Assembly: GCA_003988855.1 (NCBI GenBank) | Contig: QYAI01000105.1 | Coordinates: forward strand, 45,681 to 109,680 | Reading direction: 5' to 3' | Length of the DNA: 64,000 nt | Source of the DNA: Arachnopeziza araneosa | Lineage: Eukaryota; Ascomycota; Leotiomycetes; Helotiales; Arachnopezizaceae | Part shown: positions 43,611-54,886 of the stretch, in pieces | Layout of the letters: every line of letters starts with the position of its first letter | How positions within the stretch are numbered: position 1 is the first letter of the stretch | Position numbers and translations under genes: made by a program | The notes under the pieces: model-generated | Told to the model about the DNA's origin: nothing | Databases searched by the model: none | Seen by the model: only the letters and a program-made list of their open reading frames with translations

Positions 43611-44754
43611 TCATGTTGCCCCCGCCGGTTTGGCAATGTCTAGGGCTTCTAACTTTGCCTGCACGCTCCTCAAAACGTCAGGATCCGGTACAGGTTCTAC
43701 TCTGATAAAGGGAGCTCGTGGACAGTCGGGACACATGGGGTGCTGACATCGTACGCAATGTAGAGGCTCGGCACCGCTTTCTTTGAGTGCTATGCCTTCT
43801 GAACTGGACGGGTGAGGTACTGGTGGAAAAACCATTCTGCACTTATGGCAGGAATATTTGACTGGAAGTGAGATGTTGCTTGATGGTGCATCGCCAGGAT
43901 AGCCGTCAGGATATTTGTCCTTCTTGGCTCTACAAAATGTTAGCATGTCTCTTGCAGTGAGGATTCAATAACCTACGGATCCCTTGGGCAGTCTACGCAA
44001 CGGATATGTTGACAACCCGGACATATCTTCGCGCCTGGTTGAAACAATGTAGAACACTCGTGGCATGTTCGGCGAACTCGTTGCTTCGGCTTTTTCCTCA
44101 CTAATGGCTGGCCCCCTGTTCTAGGACTCGGCTTGGTCAAGACAATCTGCTCGTGAAATCCGAAATGGGTGTCTGGCTCAATGAGATCTTCAACTATTCC
44201 TGCTGGACCTTCGACCGTCTTTCCTTTACTGTCGACTTTCTTTACTGGGTATCTTGGACAGTATGCGCATCGCGTATGTTCGCATTGAACACATATCCGA
44301 TTCGCTCCAAAAGTGGTATTGCATATATGACATGTCCTGTGTATGCGCACCCGTATAGGCTTCTCAACGCGGACAGCCTCAGTATCTGGCTCAATAACAA
44401 ACGGCTCGATAGGAATTGAGAATCGATCGCCGAGTTGACGGGCACGTTCTGCAGCAATTTGAGAGCGCATCAACTTCCCAGGTTGTGTCCCTTCTGGAAT
44501 CTTTGGTTCTTCGGCTGGGCTTGCTTCTGGGGCGGGTGGAAGTTCAACAGGTGTTGAAGAACTGGGACCATTAGCACATGTCAAAATACATGTGGCAGAA
44601 CCTACCTGGCTGCACCAGGAGTATCTCCAACCACCGAGAGCCGTTTTGAGCTCCCACTTCTCCTCAAGACCGTCTTCATCCTCGAAAGATATTTGCTCAA
44701 TCCCTTCTTCTTCTCCGCCGGGACCTCAGGTCCCTCTGTTGCTGGTGTACTCAT
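43611..44754 (-). CDS. Conserved fungal protein with three CxxC zinc-ribbon-like repeats
   Basis: Function unknown. Exons 44754-44606, 44561-43977 and 43929-43611 (introns of 44 and 47 bp, in phase) give 350 aa. After a basic N-terminus ('EKKKGLSKYLSRMKTVLRRS') three similar modules occur: 'CHICNTTF..ICVQCEHTRCAYCPRYP', 'CHECSTLF..ICPGCQHIRCVDCPRDP' and 'CHKCRMVF..LHCVRCQHPMCPDCPRAP'. Each has CxxC, a second CxxC with His, and a final CxxCPR pattern, so each could bind one or two zinc ions. The second and third modules are split by the last intron. No signal peptide, membrane segment or enzymatic domain is visible. The basic start suggests nuclear or nucleic-acid contact, but protein-protein binding is equally possible. 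Confidence 0.8.
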
Positions 44755-47700
44755 GCTTTCGAATTAAGGTGGGTATGGGCTCAACGAACAAGATGCTAGC
44801 ACTCCATGAATATCTACAGTAGAAGGGAATGCACCGGCCAATGATTGTCGAGGTCTTCCGCAATGCAAGACGGTGAAAGATGTATCGAGGCGTCAATCAT
44901 ATATCTCGTTGTGCGTTGTTCGACACAAGTGAATGTTCCCCCAGGCTGCCCTCGGTACGCTGTGCGTGTCTGTCGGTGCTGAGTGATCGCTGATTGATTC
45001 AAGGGATTTCAGAATCGAGGTTTCCACTTTACTGGGGCATCCCATCCCCTGTGCTCTGGTACTAGGGTGTCAGGTCCTTCGGTAGCGAACGAGAAGAGCG
45101 CTGGGACAGATGTTTCGACACGCCACGCAAGTGATGGGCGACGCGACTCAGTCGGATCGCAGTGTTGTGATTCCGGCGAGAATGGTGGAGACGGTTGTGC
45201 AGGTCCAGGAGAGGAGAGGTGAGGTGAGGTGAGAAAGAGAGAGGAGGAGGTGCGAGTGCAACGGCACAGGTTCGGTTAAGAAGCGGATTGGGGTTTGGTG
45301 GCCCGAAAAAAGTCGACGGCAGGATGCAATGCAAGAGAACAACAATAAGTTTGTGCAACCGACCGACACAACACCAAGATAAGAGCATGCACAACTCACA
45401 GCGACTCGGAGGAATCGTGCGAGCACCAGACAGGGTTGCCAATCATTTCATATAGTCTTCCAGCACCTCGCGGACGATGGTTTCGACTACTCGCTGGTTC
45501 TGTTTCTGTTTCGTCGGAGAAGCATACGCACGTAGACGGACGTAGACTACGGGCCTCCTGGTGCGTCCTTTGGCTCCATCGAGCGACTAGAAGTCAGGAG
45601 GGCCCAGACTCTGGAGGTTATCAGCCTTTGGTCGGCAAGCTCATGACACAAATCTATTCGCGGAACATCTCAGCGCGCGCGCCTGGGAAAGACAGCCTTG
45701 GAGAGCGGTAAGCAATCTAAATCCACTCCCCAACTGCAGAACAACTGCGATAGTGCTAACCCTCTCTCATGCCAGGCGACGGTGGCACGATCATGTTCTT
45801 TTCCTCACGAAAGACTCCCCACGGCGCACACTTCAAGGCTGCCCTGCCCAAGCAAACCACCACACGACCCACTTGCCGGGACCTGCTCCCAGAGAGATCA
45901 AGTTCTTGCACCTGTCATCCGCAAGCGAACATGTTCAACGGGTCTCACTGGCTCAGGGCTTTCTCCGCACTCCATTCTACGCAGGAGATGCCTGTCGGGA
46001 CGTGACTAGGCCTACCCACTGGAATACCCACAGCCACAAGTCTTGCAGCGGTGGGATGGCCCGCTCGCACGCTGTTTCGACATCTGCCTGGTTTTCGAGA
46101 TCTGGAACACCGCTCACCAAACTACCTTCAACGCTTTCGATCCCGATGAACAGTTTCTGAATTGGGTTGCGGCGCCGCCTGCCAGAAGCCAGTTCAACCC
46201 AGGTTGATTTCTACTGGACGTCATCTGCGATTCAACCGTGCTTGAAGCGTTCAACAAGACAGCCAGACACGGAGGGATGTCCGAAATAGAAAGACCTTCC
46301 CATTCCGGCACTCGCGAGAGTGAAACACTATCTTGTGGCGTCCATCCCGAGAACCGTCTTCGCATTTTCCACGCCGCAGTGGTGACCTGGCTTACAGTCA
46401 AGATGCTGAGTTGTGGTTCTTACAGCAGATCGAAATGCATTTCCGAGTGGTGAGAGTTCAAGCGCAGGAAACGCCGGTTGCCCTGCATAGATTGGTTGGA
46501 CAAAAGTGCATGAGCGTACATATTCTCGTTTGAAGGAGCGAGGCGAGGGACACGAGCGGACACGTCGTATCACAGCCACAGATGCAATATTGATTTGGTG
46601 AAGGGTTGACACGCCACGGAAACAAATTGCTTATTCCCCATGAACATTGAAATCAGCCTCTATCAAAGCTTTCCCGCGAAATCACCCCGCATGTCCTTGC
46701 AGCAACTCCGGTCATGGTTTTGGTTTTTGGAAGCTTCATAATCTGCACCTCACTGTTTCGAGTCGCGACAATGGTCAAGATCGCGGCCCGCATGAGTCTG
46801 CCATTTCATCATTTTTTGGGCGTGATGATCGTCTTTTCCTTCTCTATGCCAGGGTGCCTAACAAACATTGCGTGGCACAAAGCCCGGCGCTGCCGTACAC
46901 AATTTTCTGTGCAGCCACTACTACGTCTAGACTATGAGGGACGTACGCGTACAAATCTCTGAGGGCTTCGGATGGTATCCTCGTCTTGTTCTCGTCTGGA
47001 ATCCGAGGTGACAGGCTAGGTGGTTTCCCATGCCCTTCAAATAATACTTCTGCCCGGAGCCTAGCACAAACGGGACCTTGAAAAAGTCTAGATGACGCTT
47101 TGAGTACCGAGCGCAATAGCGCGGTGCCTCATCCCGCTACGGCCCGCAGGGGTCCGCCTCCTCCTTCACTCAAAGCTTTGAAGTTGATCCCTCCTTTCAC
47201 CTTCCCGTCCCAAAACATATCTTGATCTACAGTACGCTAGTAGAGAGGAGAATCAGATGCGCCGCAGATGAGAGAATAAATTCCAGGATCAGTTTCTCAG
47301 GGGAACCCAGCTTGAAGGAAATGCTTGAAACCTCCGATTTCATCTTCGCCGTTTTCCCGGCGGGCTCCAAAACTGGTTCTCTGACGGTCCTTCTGGGAAA
47401 ATTCTCCGAATTCCTGGTCCCCGAGCATATCAGATCCCATACTGTAGCCCCACACTTAGTATCTCAATGCTCGCATTAACTTTTGATATATGAGCCCGTT
47501 GACTTAGTGACTGTCATCGGCGACTATACAGTTGTCGGGAATTTCTTGATCAAATCAGAGTTGATGAAGTTTGGCGCAACGTTGCGTTCATTATAGGCAA
47601 AAATGTATAGTTTGATAGGAATAATATAGATCGAGATTTTCGGTCTAATGTTCCGAGATTGGGAGTATATAGATATTAAAGCGGGAGTTTCGCCGTGGCC

Positions 47701-48986
47701 AATGTCTAGACTACTCGATGGAAGGACGGGTCAAAGCCATGCATGCTCTACCAGAAAATGGGATTTCTTAGGGCAGAAACATAATCTGTACTTACATTTC
47801 TTCGCGGGTGGTATCTCCCCAGTTCCCGGACCGCGCCCTTGGGCTGGGTGCAGATCTGGGGCTGTGGCATTGCCCATGTATCCTCGTGTTTCGTCTTGAT
47901 ATCATTTTCACGGCATTAAAAAATATTTTAATACAGAGCGTTGGTCTGTCTTGTGCATGTATTCAATGAGAAATGACGGATGACTTAACCTTCTCGTCCA
48001 TTTCCTCCACCACCGTTCTCAATCAAGTATTTCTGCCGGAAACCAACCCTCTTACCTTCTCCTATTCCGTAATGCAGGAAGTTTGTATAATGCTTACCAG
48101 CTAGGCTTCTCCTATATTTGGAGACGTGGATTGTTGCAAGTCTATGCGTGAAGCAACTTACCATCTTGAGATCCAGCTTGAATGATGAGCTGACTCGAGA
48201 TCATCTGGAGCAAGCCTTGCACAGTCTCGAACATCGCTCATCATGCTTTCTCTCTGTGGCATACCTGGCATACTTTGAAGACGCCATAGGCGCTGGAAAA
48301 GCCCAAGCTCTTGAACGTATTTGATATCTTATTTTGAGATCACAAAGTGCTTTGACTCTTGACGAAGTAACGAGTCTCCCTTTGGAAAGCTGGCTTGACT
48401 TTCGCGAACCTCAGATGACTTGTTTTCGATTTTGAAACCAGCCTCTCTTTTTACCCTGCGGAGCATCCGCATCGTCCTCTATTGTTCTTGCAGCTGGGAG
48501 AGCTCGCTGCTTAATCTTTTGGAAAGTTACCGGCTTGCAGCGGAGCACATGTTTGTATTTCATGGCAGCTCTTCGTCCGCGAGAGAGACGATCAAGATGC
48601 GTCAAGGCCTTGTCATCTCTCAACCTTGAATGTCGAGGAGATAAGCCAGGTCAATTTCTTACATGAGGAACGGTGGATACCAAAAGGGTGGCTGCCGAAA
48701 TAGCTGTATCTCCAAACAGCTACAGCTATGGGTCTCAGAAACAGTGACGAGACTCTTGACGCAAATCTGAACAATAAGACCTCTGCTAACCTTTGTAGTT
48801 GCCAAGCTAGATTACAAGGTCCCGAAACCGAAAGGCAAGGAGGGTGACACTGATGAGAGCCATCTTCCAAAAGTGTAACATGTAGCGATTGGTAGGAGAT
48901 CAAGGGAAAGTGCGGGACGGAAGGCTTGTTCCTGGCGATGACTTCATGGCTGTAATTATATGACATTACATGGTCCATAAATACAA
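44755..48986. other. 4.2 kb region without a supportable gene; possible relict coding sequence
   Basis: The left end is the promoter/5' UTR of the CxxC-repeat gene. From about 45700 to 46540 the plus strand shows protein-like strings in shifting frames, such as 'CFDICLVFEIWNTAHQTTFNAFDPDEQF' near 46071-46160 and 'GDLAYSQDAELWFLQQIEMHF' near 46380-46445, interrupted by stops. This could be a degraded gene, but I cannot name a family. 46600-48980 shows only short unrelated open frames and no repeat, RNA or transposon signature that I recognise. Confidence 0.4.
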
Positions 48987-50126
48987 TTATACGATACTGA
49001 TTTCTGGAAAATTAGGATCAAGATGTTTGAACATTTCGTCGCTTCCATCCTTCAGCACAAAATCAAAGAAAGCCTTTAGATAAGCAATCTCAATAACCGT
49101 TGCTCTCAGTCCATTGATAGTCCCAAACTCTAATCCACCAGGATCAACCTCGTCAATAATCCCAATCTCTGTCAGAATTGGACTCTCGTCTGTAAAAGTG
49201 AGATGCGTCGAGTTTGCGAGAGTGATGTCGGCCTTCCACCCCCCAAGACTCTTCCACGCCTCCGCCCAATTGGGATCATTTAAGCGAGTATGATTATCCC
49301 TTCCTATGAGCAAGAAGGGTTTTTTGGTTCCAGCTTGGATCTCAGAGGGATAGAAAGGTGGGTCGAGCCCACAGGCCCCGAGGATGCGATCATCTTGCTC
49401 CAAAGCTTGAAGGGCAGTTGACCCACCAAGAGAGTGTCCAAACATAGCTACCTTGCTGCTGCTGAATCGCCTGTGAACAATCCCAGGGATCTGGGTGACC
49501 CAAGTTGCATTGGAGAGTTGAGAGAGCACGAAGAGCGTATCTTTGGTGCGGATGTCGACGAGTGATTGCGTCCCGGCAAGGTTGGGACCACTTTCGATGA
49601 CTGTCCCATCGGGAAACTGGACGAGAGCGGCGTCGTAAGTGTGATCAATTGCGACGACTAGGTATCCGTTGCTCGCTAGGCCTTCAAACAAGATGGTATA
49701 CAACTCTCGAACGCCACCTAGGCCAGGTGAGAATAAGATGATTGGGATATCAGGTATCTCGGCGACGCGGGCACTGATGAATGATTGCGTTCGGATGCTC
49801 TCCGTAAACCCAGCTGGGAAGCCGAGTACTACATCGGCGTAGGCGGCAAGTGGACTGGGGAGGTAGGGAGCGAACTTTTTCCCGCCGTGGATGTCTGTAG
49901 TTGGATAGAAGAGGGAGACCATCAGGGCTCGAGGGCCGGGAGTTGGAGCCAAGGGATCTTGGCGTGAATGATCAATTGCTTCCAGGGAGACAGTCCCCAC
50001 TGCATATGGTCCTAGCAGGGGAGGAGTAGGCACAATGAAGCCGTTCACCACGGAACTCAGGACCAGAAGCAGAAACCATATCGACGATCGAATTCCCTCC
50101 ATCCTGACAATTTCCAGTGTCCCCAA
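48987..50126 (-). CDS. Secreted PAF-acetylhydrolase-like alpha/beta hydrolase
   Basis: Alpha/beta-hydrolase of the platelet-activating factor acetylhydrolase-like group; likely a lipase/esterase. Intronless, 379 aa. A signal peptide is visible ('SSIWFLLLVLSSVVNG'); ATG 50102 (residue 9) would give a tighter leader than 50126. The oxyanion-hole segment is 'IILFSPGLGG', the nucleophile elbow is 'GHSLGG' (Ser about 232), the acid is probably the Asp in 'CGLDPPFYP', and the catalytic His is likely in 'NSTHLTFTD'. 'VVAIDHTYDA' is the usual strand after the oxyanion loop. Substrate is unknown. It lies about 1.3 kb from, and divergent to, the methyltransferase gene. Confidence 0.9.
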   Translation of the reverse strand: MGTLEIVRMEGIRSSIWFLLLVLSSVVNGFIVPTPPLLGPYAVGTVSLEAIDHSRQDPLAPTPGPRALMVSLFYPTTDIHGGKKFAPYLPSPLAAYADVVLGFPAGFTESIRTQSFISARVAEIPDIPIILFSPGLGGVRELYTILFEGLASNGYLVVAIDHTYDAALVQFPDGTVIESGPNLAGTQSLVDIRTKDTLFVLSQLSNATWVTQIPGIVHRRFSSSKVAMFGHSLGGSTALQALEQDDRILGACGLDPPFYPSEIQAGTKKPFLLIGRDNHTRLNDPNWAEAWKSLGGWKADITLANSTHLTFTDESPILTEIGIIDEVDPGGLEFGTINGLRATVIEIAYLKAFFDFVLKDGSDEMFKHLDPNFPEISIV

Positions 50127-51451
50127 GAGCTGAGAAGACCGAAGGATCCTGAAGGAGACCCCATTTTATGAAGCTTCCATATATGTATTTAAGGGAAAAG
50201 CCCATGCTAAAAACGCCACAAATGTCAGCTGAAATTTAGGTTGAAGCTTTGATTGTTTAGAGGAAACGCGACGAATGATGAGGTTTATGGAAAGCCACTT
50301 TGGCGATGAGAAAAGAGACAAAATCTTGGCATATGCAAGGTGTCGGCGATGCAGTGCAGCCTCGCAACCTGGGGTTGTGCAGATGTGGATTGTATTGTCA
50401 ATAAGAATTATTAATGACATAGACATCAAGCGCCAATAGGTAGTTGTAGAGAACGAGTAGTGAGAATAAAATATTCGCTGAGTTGCGAACCTTCTGCTAA
50501 GGCTGAAAGCGATGGAATGGCAATGGCAACTTTGCTTTGTTCCGAGATCTCTTCCGCCGAAACATGTCCATTAAAATATTCAGGAAGATTTTGTCGGTCT
50601 GCTTAAGCTTCTACTCAATGTCATCGCTCGAGAACATTGTAATGAAAAAGCTCTTGCAGTCTTAAGCAGCGTCCGCATTTTTAAATTCTGATCTTGGACT
50701 TGATAACCTCATACTCGCTGGCACGAGCCCCATGAACAAGGTAGGACAAAAGTTGTCATGGTATCTTCTACACATGGTTTGTTTGCAGTGCTCGCTCGCT
50801 GGGGTGGTGGACCTTGGTCTGAAATCAAATGCTACGAAGTTGAAAATTACTTTCCAACGGAGCATCGAGACTTGCAGCTTTTCCTTGGATGCAGCCAATT
50901 AGCCATGGAGGAGTCACAAGATCGAATGCTAAGGTCGTCCAATAGGTAAACGTACATCCGTCCTTTTTACGGGAAAGATTTAAATATGCTTGGAAGACTG
51001 TTTTGAGTTGGTATATTGATAAGCACCGGATCACTTAAGCTATCTATTAACTCAAATATCATTCTTCCTTTGCACTGGTACAAGTTTAAACAAGTCCGGT
51101 CTTTCAATTGTCAGATTTTGATATCCAAGCAACACTCATAAGCTAACAACTTGCGGAAGCTACTTGAATTGAGAGGGAGTTGACCTCGCTGCCGATAGAA
51201 GTCAAGATATGACAATACCCCCTAAAGCGGGTCGGCTCGCCGAGCTGCAGGAACTAAGGATGAATAAAGTCCTTTCCCCCCGGCAATAACAATCATCATT
51301 TTATCGGCATTTCTGCATATTTTTAGGCCAGGATTTACACACGAATAAACATTCCTCTTTCAAAAGGCTAGAGCTATTCGAAGCCGCTCCACGATATAGA
51401 TACCTTGTACGGCCAAGCGCTAGGCCAGCACGCGGGAGCAGGGAATCAGTC
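50127..51451. other. Divergent intergenic region hydrolase / methyltransferase
   Basis: This 1.3 kb stretch separates two divergent starts (50126 minus, 51452 plus). I saw no coding segment with domain similarity; the open frames at 50166-50429, 50662-50898 and 50758-51034 are short and unsupported. No repeats. Confidence 0.45.
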
Positions 51452-52883
51452 ATGGATCACCAGCAAGGGCACCATGATCATGATGACGGACCCGAACCCA
51501 TGGTATTCGATGTAAGTGAGATGCTTTGCATCGATTTAGCTCCTGTTTACCTCTCGTCTTCTGAGCAATGTGTGGCCATTCCTCTGTAGTACTGACTACA
51601 GCAGGTGGATTCGCAACCCAGCGATTCCGACTCTGCAAATGGATTGTCAATGGCGTGAGCCTTCTTGGCTCTGCTGCATATCTTATGCTGACAAGGCAGG
51701 TCTTCTACTACTTCGGTGAGAACCTCGCTGCTCGAAGCAGTGGAGGAAAATGGCCGGACTTATCACAAATACAAACAAGGAAGTGGGTAGCTCATTGATT
51801 GGAGATCGGGTCCTGACTGCGATCAGAATATTACTTGCCAAATGATGAGTCCGAGCAAAAGAGACTGGGTAAGTAACAAGATTGGACTTGGCCACGACTC
51901 CGGGACTGAGTTTTACAGATCTTCAACATTATCTCTTTTCATTAACATTCGATGGTAGACTTTACCTAGCACCTATCACGGACCCCAAATGGGTTTTGGA
52001 TTTTGGCACTGGAACTGGCATATGGGCAATCGAATACGGTATATCCTCTGCGAATTTCTCTTTACATGAAAATATAAAAGTCCGCTAACGCATCCGCAGC
52101 TGTTCAAAACCCCTCCGTAAATGTTATCGGCAGCGACCTCAGTCCTATCCAACCTGAGTTGTATGTCTCTTTCTCTGCATCTCTGATTAAAACTTACCCA
52201 TCTAGCACACCTGCCAATTGCAAATTCGAAATCGAAGACGCCTCCGAACCATGGAACTACGCCCAACCCTTCGACTACGTTCACGGCCGTGCCATGTTCA
52301 CTTGCTTCCTAAACCCTTTGACTGCATTCCGAGAAGCATATGCCTCACTTACACCAGGAGGCTGGTTTGAGATGCAAGACGTATACTTCAAGCCGCATTC
52401 AATCGACAACACAGTCGAGGGAACTGCCCTGCAGAAATGGAACCAGAAAGTAGTGGAAGGAGCGAAGAAGCTGGGAGGCAAGGATTGGCATTGCACACCC
52501 AATTTCGCACGGTGGTTCAAGGAGGCAGGGTTTGTCGATGTGGTCGAGAGGCAATTCATGTGGCCTGGGAACACCTGGCCGAAAGGCAAGAAACAGAAAC
52601 AGATGGGGATGGCAATGTTAGCGAATGCGTTGGAGGGGCTGAGTGGTGTTAGTATGATGGTTTTAACACATGCATTTGGGTGGACGCCCGAGCAGGTGGA
52701 GGAGTATTTGATACCTGTCCAGGAAGATCTGAGAAATCGTGAGTTTCGTTCCTAATGGCATGTGAAAACCCCTAACAGTAGACAGGCAACATTCATGCTT
52801 ATTATCCCATGTAAGTACAGCTTGAGAAGTGGGAAATTCGCTAACTCTTCAGATACGTGGTCTATGGCCGTAAACCACTGTGA
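51452..52883 (+). CDS. LaeA-like SAM-dependent methyltransferase, nine exons
   Basis: Class I methyltransferase of the LaeA/UMTA group, whose best known member regulates fungal secondary metabolism. Exons 51452-51511, 51605-51654, 51700-51782, 51827-51868, 51919-52038, 52100-52160, 52206-52738, 52786-52810 and 52853-52883 all join in phase to give 334 aa. Joins restore family strings: 'ENGRTYHKYKQGKYYLPNDE', 'LQHYLFSLTFDGRLYLAPI', the SAM motif 'VLDFGTGTGIWAIEY', 'SVNVIGSDLSPIQPE', and the end 'NIHAYYPIYVVYGRKPL'. Motif post-I acidic residue is in 'GSDLSP'. The first 20 residues are His/Asp-rich. The substrate cannot be deduced; many paralogues act as small-molecule or protein methyltransferases. 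Confidence 0.93.
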
Positions 52884-52965
52884 ATAATTGATATCGCTTC
52901 CAACTTCACCAGAATAGAAAATTTTACTATGTTGAACTCAGGTTTGATTCATTGCGACATATATT

Positions 52966-54603
52966 TCAATACCAATCCCAGTAACCCCTTCGAGTTCCCA
53001 CGTCCTTGATATTAAGACATCTGGGATTTGTATGATCTTCTTGACTTCCCCAAGGCCAAACAGCTAAATAGCACACCTCATCCCAAGTACACTTCCCACA
53101 CTCAAGCCAGACACTCCAATCTAAATATTCCATCAACTCATCCACTCTCTTCTTTGCGATATCAAGCTTCTCCTCCTGTTCTCTTAAAAGCAGCTCCTTA
53201 ATTTCAAATAACGTCGTACAGATATGCTTTGAAAGAGCAGCAATAGCGGCTTCGATCAAGAAGTCCGACTCCGTGGTTGGAGAGACGGGAGAGAGGTAGT
53301 GAGCAGTGCATTTCTCCACCGCATCCGTCACATTCGGTTTTTGATAGTCGACGAAATGAGTAAGTAGAAACTCAAGTTCAAACAGCATATCCATCTCCGA
53401 AGTCGTATTCAACGCCAGAAACGCTAATCGATCTGCATATCGGGTGACAATCATATCGGTCACACCTTGCCAATCGACCGTCTCCGTCTTTTCTTTCTCA
53501 CTACTATCCTCGAACAACCCCAAAACACTCCTCCTCAACTTCTTCAAACCGGCCTCATCGGTCTCTTGCAAACGCGGTAATTCCGCTCTAGTCTCATTTG
53601 GATTCGTCAGATTAAGTCCGTAATTCTCGAAAAAAGCAGACACCATCCTCGAATAATCGACCGTCACTCTCCCACCACCAATACCTTTGTAGCGCATACT
53701 AACTCCCCTCACATACTCCGCTACCCGCAACCCTCTCGTATCAGATGCCTCCGGTCGTTGATACGCGGATACGAAATCCAATCCCGTGCTGAAGTTACAC
53801 AGTATGAGCTCGAAACCGGCCTCCATGCGAATGAATCCCTCAATGTGAGGAAGGGCGCAGAGAGCCTTGGCGCGGTTGAAATCTCCAAATCCTGGGAGGA
53901 GTGTGTGGTTTTTGTCGGAGAGGAGGACTAGATCCTGTGTGTCGAGGGTTCCAAGGCTGCATTTCCCAGCAGACATCCCGTCTATGTAAAGGAGGGAAGT
54001 GAGGTCATGGGAGGTAGTGTAAGTGTGAAGGTACCCGTGTTCAGGTTCTTCATCTTCTATTTCCACTTCCATTTCTCCCTCTTCCCTCTTCCCTTCCTCT
54101 CTCGCTTCAATTATTATATCCCCAATATCCAGCGGCGGCACTCCAGGCGGTGGTCTTTCACGTCCCGGTCTCCTGTCTCCCGGTGGTGGTCGTCTTCCTC
54201 CTCCCGGCCCTCTCCCACGCGCAAACATCTCTGCATGTTCAATCTCGAAAGCGAGCCATTCCATCCCCGTCACTGGTTCTGCGGTGCGCGTTCCATGATA
54301 GAGTAGGGTGTTTGCGGGTATAGTTACCCGAAAGAAGGACATCCCATTGTGGTGTAGGGAGGAGTCCCATTGGCGCATACTGCCGTGGATGGCGTTGAAG
54401 ATCTGGGGCGCATGTTTATTACTGTTGGAGATGGAGGGACTGCTGTCTGGAGCTAGAAGGGGAGCTTGTGCTGGGGTGGTTGAGGTTGCCAGAGAGAGGC
54501 TTGAGAGGAGGAGGAGGGGTGCTAAGAGGACCATTGTGAGAATTGGTAGATTGGAGATGAGAATGAGGAGTGAACTCGATGAGTTCGGCCGGATGATATT
54601 CAC
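52966..54603 (-). CDS. Conserved fungal secreted protein of unknown function
   Basis: 545 aa, intronless. Residues ~24-45 ('MVLLAPLLLLSSLSLATST') form a signal peptide, so the second Met may be the real start (522 aa). The region 'IFNAIHGSMRQWDSSLHHNGMSFFRVTIP' and 'EWLAFEIEHAEMFA' recalls a family of large secreted fungal proteins that I have seen only as hypothetical. Notable parts: a Gly/Arg/Pro-rich low-complexity stretch (about 130-160), an acidic segment ('EVEIEDEEPEHGY'), several N-glycosylation sequons, and a Cys/Trp-rich end ('WLECGKCTWDEVCYLAVWPWG'). No catalytic motif is evident. The gene converges with the methyltransferase gene (stops only about 80 bp apart). Confidence 0.8.
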   Translation of the reverse strand: MNIIRPNSSSSLLILISNLPILTMVLLAPLLLLSSLSLATSTTPAQAPLLAPDSSPSISNSNKHAPQIFNAIHGSMRQWDSSLHHNGMSFFRVTIPANTLLYHGTRTAEPVTGMEWLAFEIEHAEMFARGRGPGGGRRPPPGDRRPGRERPPPGVPPLDIGDIIIEAREEGKREEGEMEVEIEDEEPEHGYLHTYTTSHDLTSLLYIDGMSAGKCSLGTLDTQDLVLLSDKNHTLLPGFGDFNRAKALCALPHIEGFIRMEAGFELILCNFSTGLDFVSAYQRPEASDTRGLRVAEYVRGVSMRYKGIGGGRVTVDYSRMVSAFFENYGLNLTNPNETRAELPRLQETDEAGLKKLRRSVLGLFEDSSEKEKTETVDWQGVTDMIVTRYADRLAFLALNTTSEMDMLFELEFLLTHFVDYQKPNVTDAVEKCTAHYLSPVSPTTESDFLIEAAIAALSKHICTTLFEIKELLLREQEEKLDIAKKRVDELMEYLDWSVWLECGKCTWDEVCYLAVWPWGSQEDHTNPRCLNIKDVGTRRGYWDWY

Positions 54604-54886
54604 ATCTTGTTTTCGTTGTCACCTCTCTTCTGAGGAGTGGGTGTGGGGATGCTTACGCGGTTGAAACGCAACAGGCCTTATCGCTGTCTCGGGACCGAGA
54701 GAGATTAGATGATCTGATAAGATCAAACCACGTGCCGAGATTCAAAATATGAAAACCTCATCTAAGGATTTGAAATAAATTGCATTGTTATTCTTAATGA
54801 AATAGTTTTCAAATTCGTATCCCGATTTTCCTGCTCATTCTCTTCTGACATCCTACTTTACGGCACACTCTCAATCAATTGAAATC

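Noticed and set aside
49972..50429. Extra minus-strand ORFs upstream of the hydrolase
   Set aside because: They overlap its 5' UTR or the divergent promoter and have no similarity.
39745..52883. Possible secondary-metabolite cluster (thiolase-like, hydrolase, LaeA-like methyltransferase)
   Set aside because: No polyketide, peptide or terpene synthase, transporter or pathway regulator was found; the three genes are far apart and separated by gene-free DNA.
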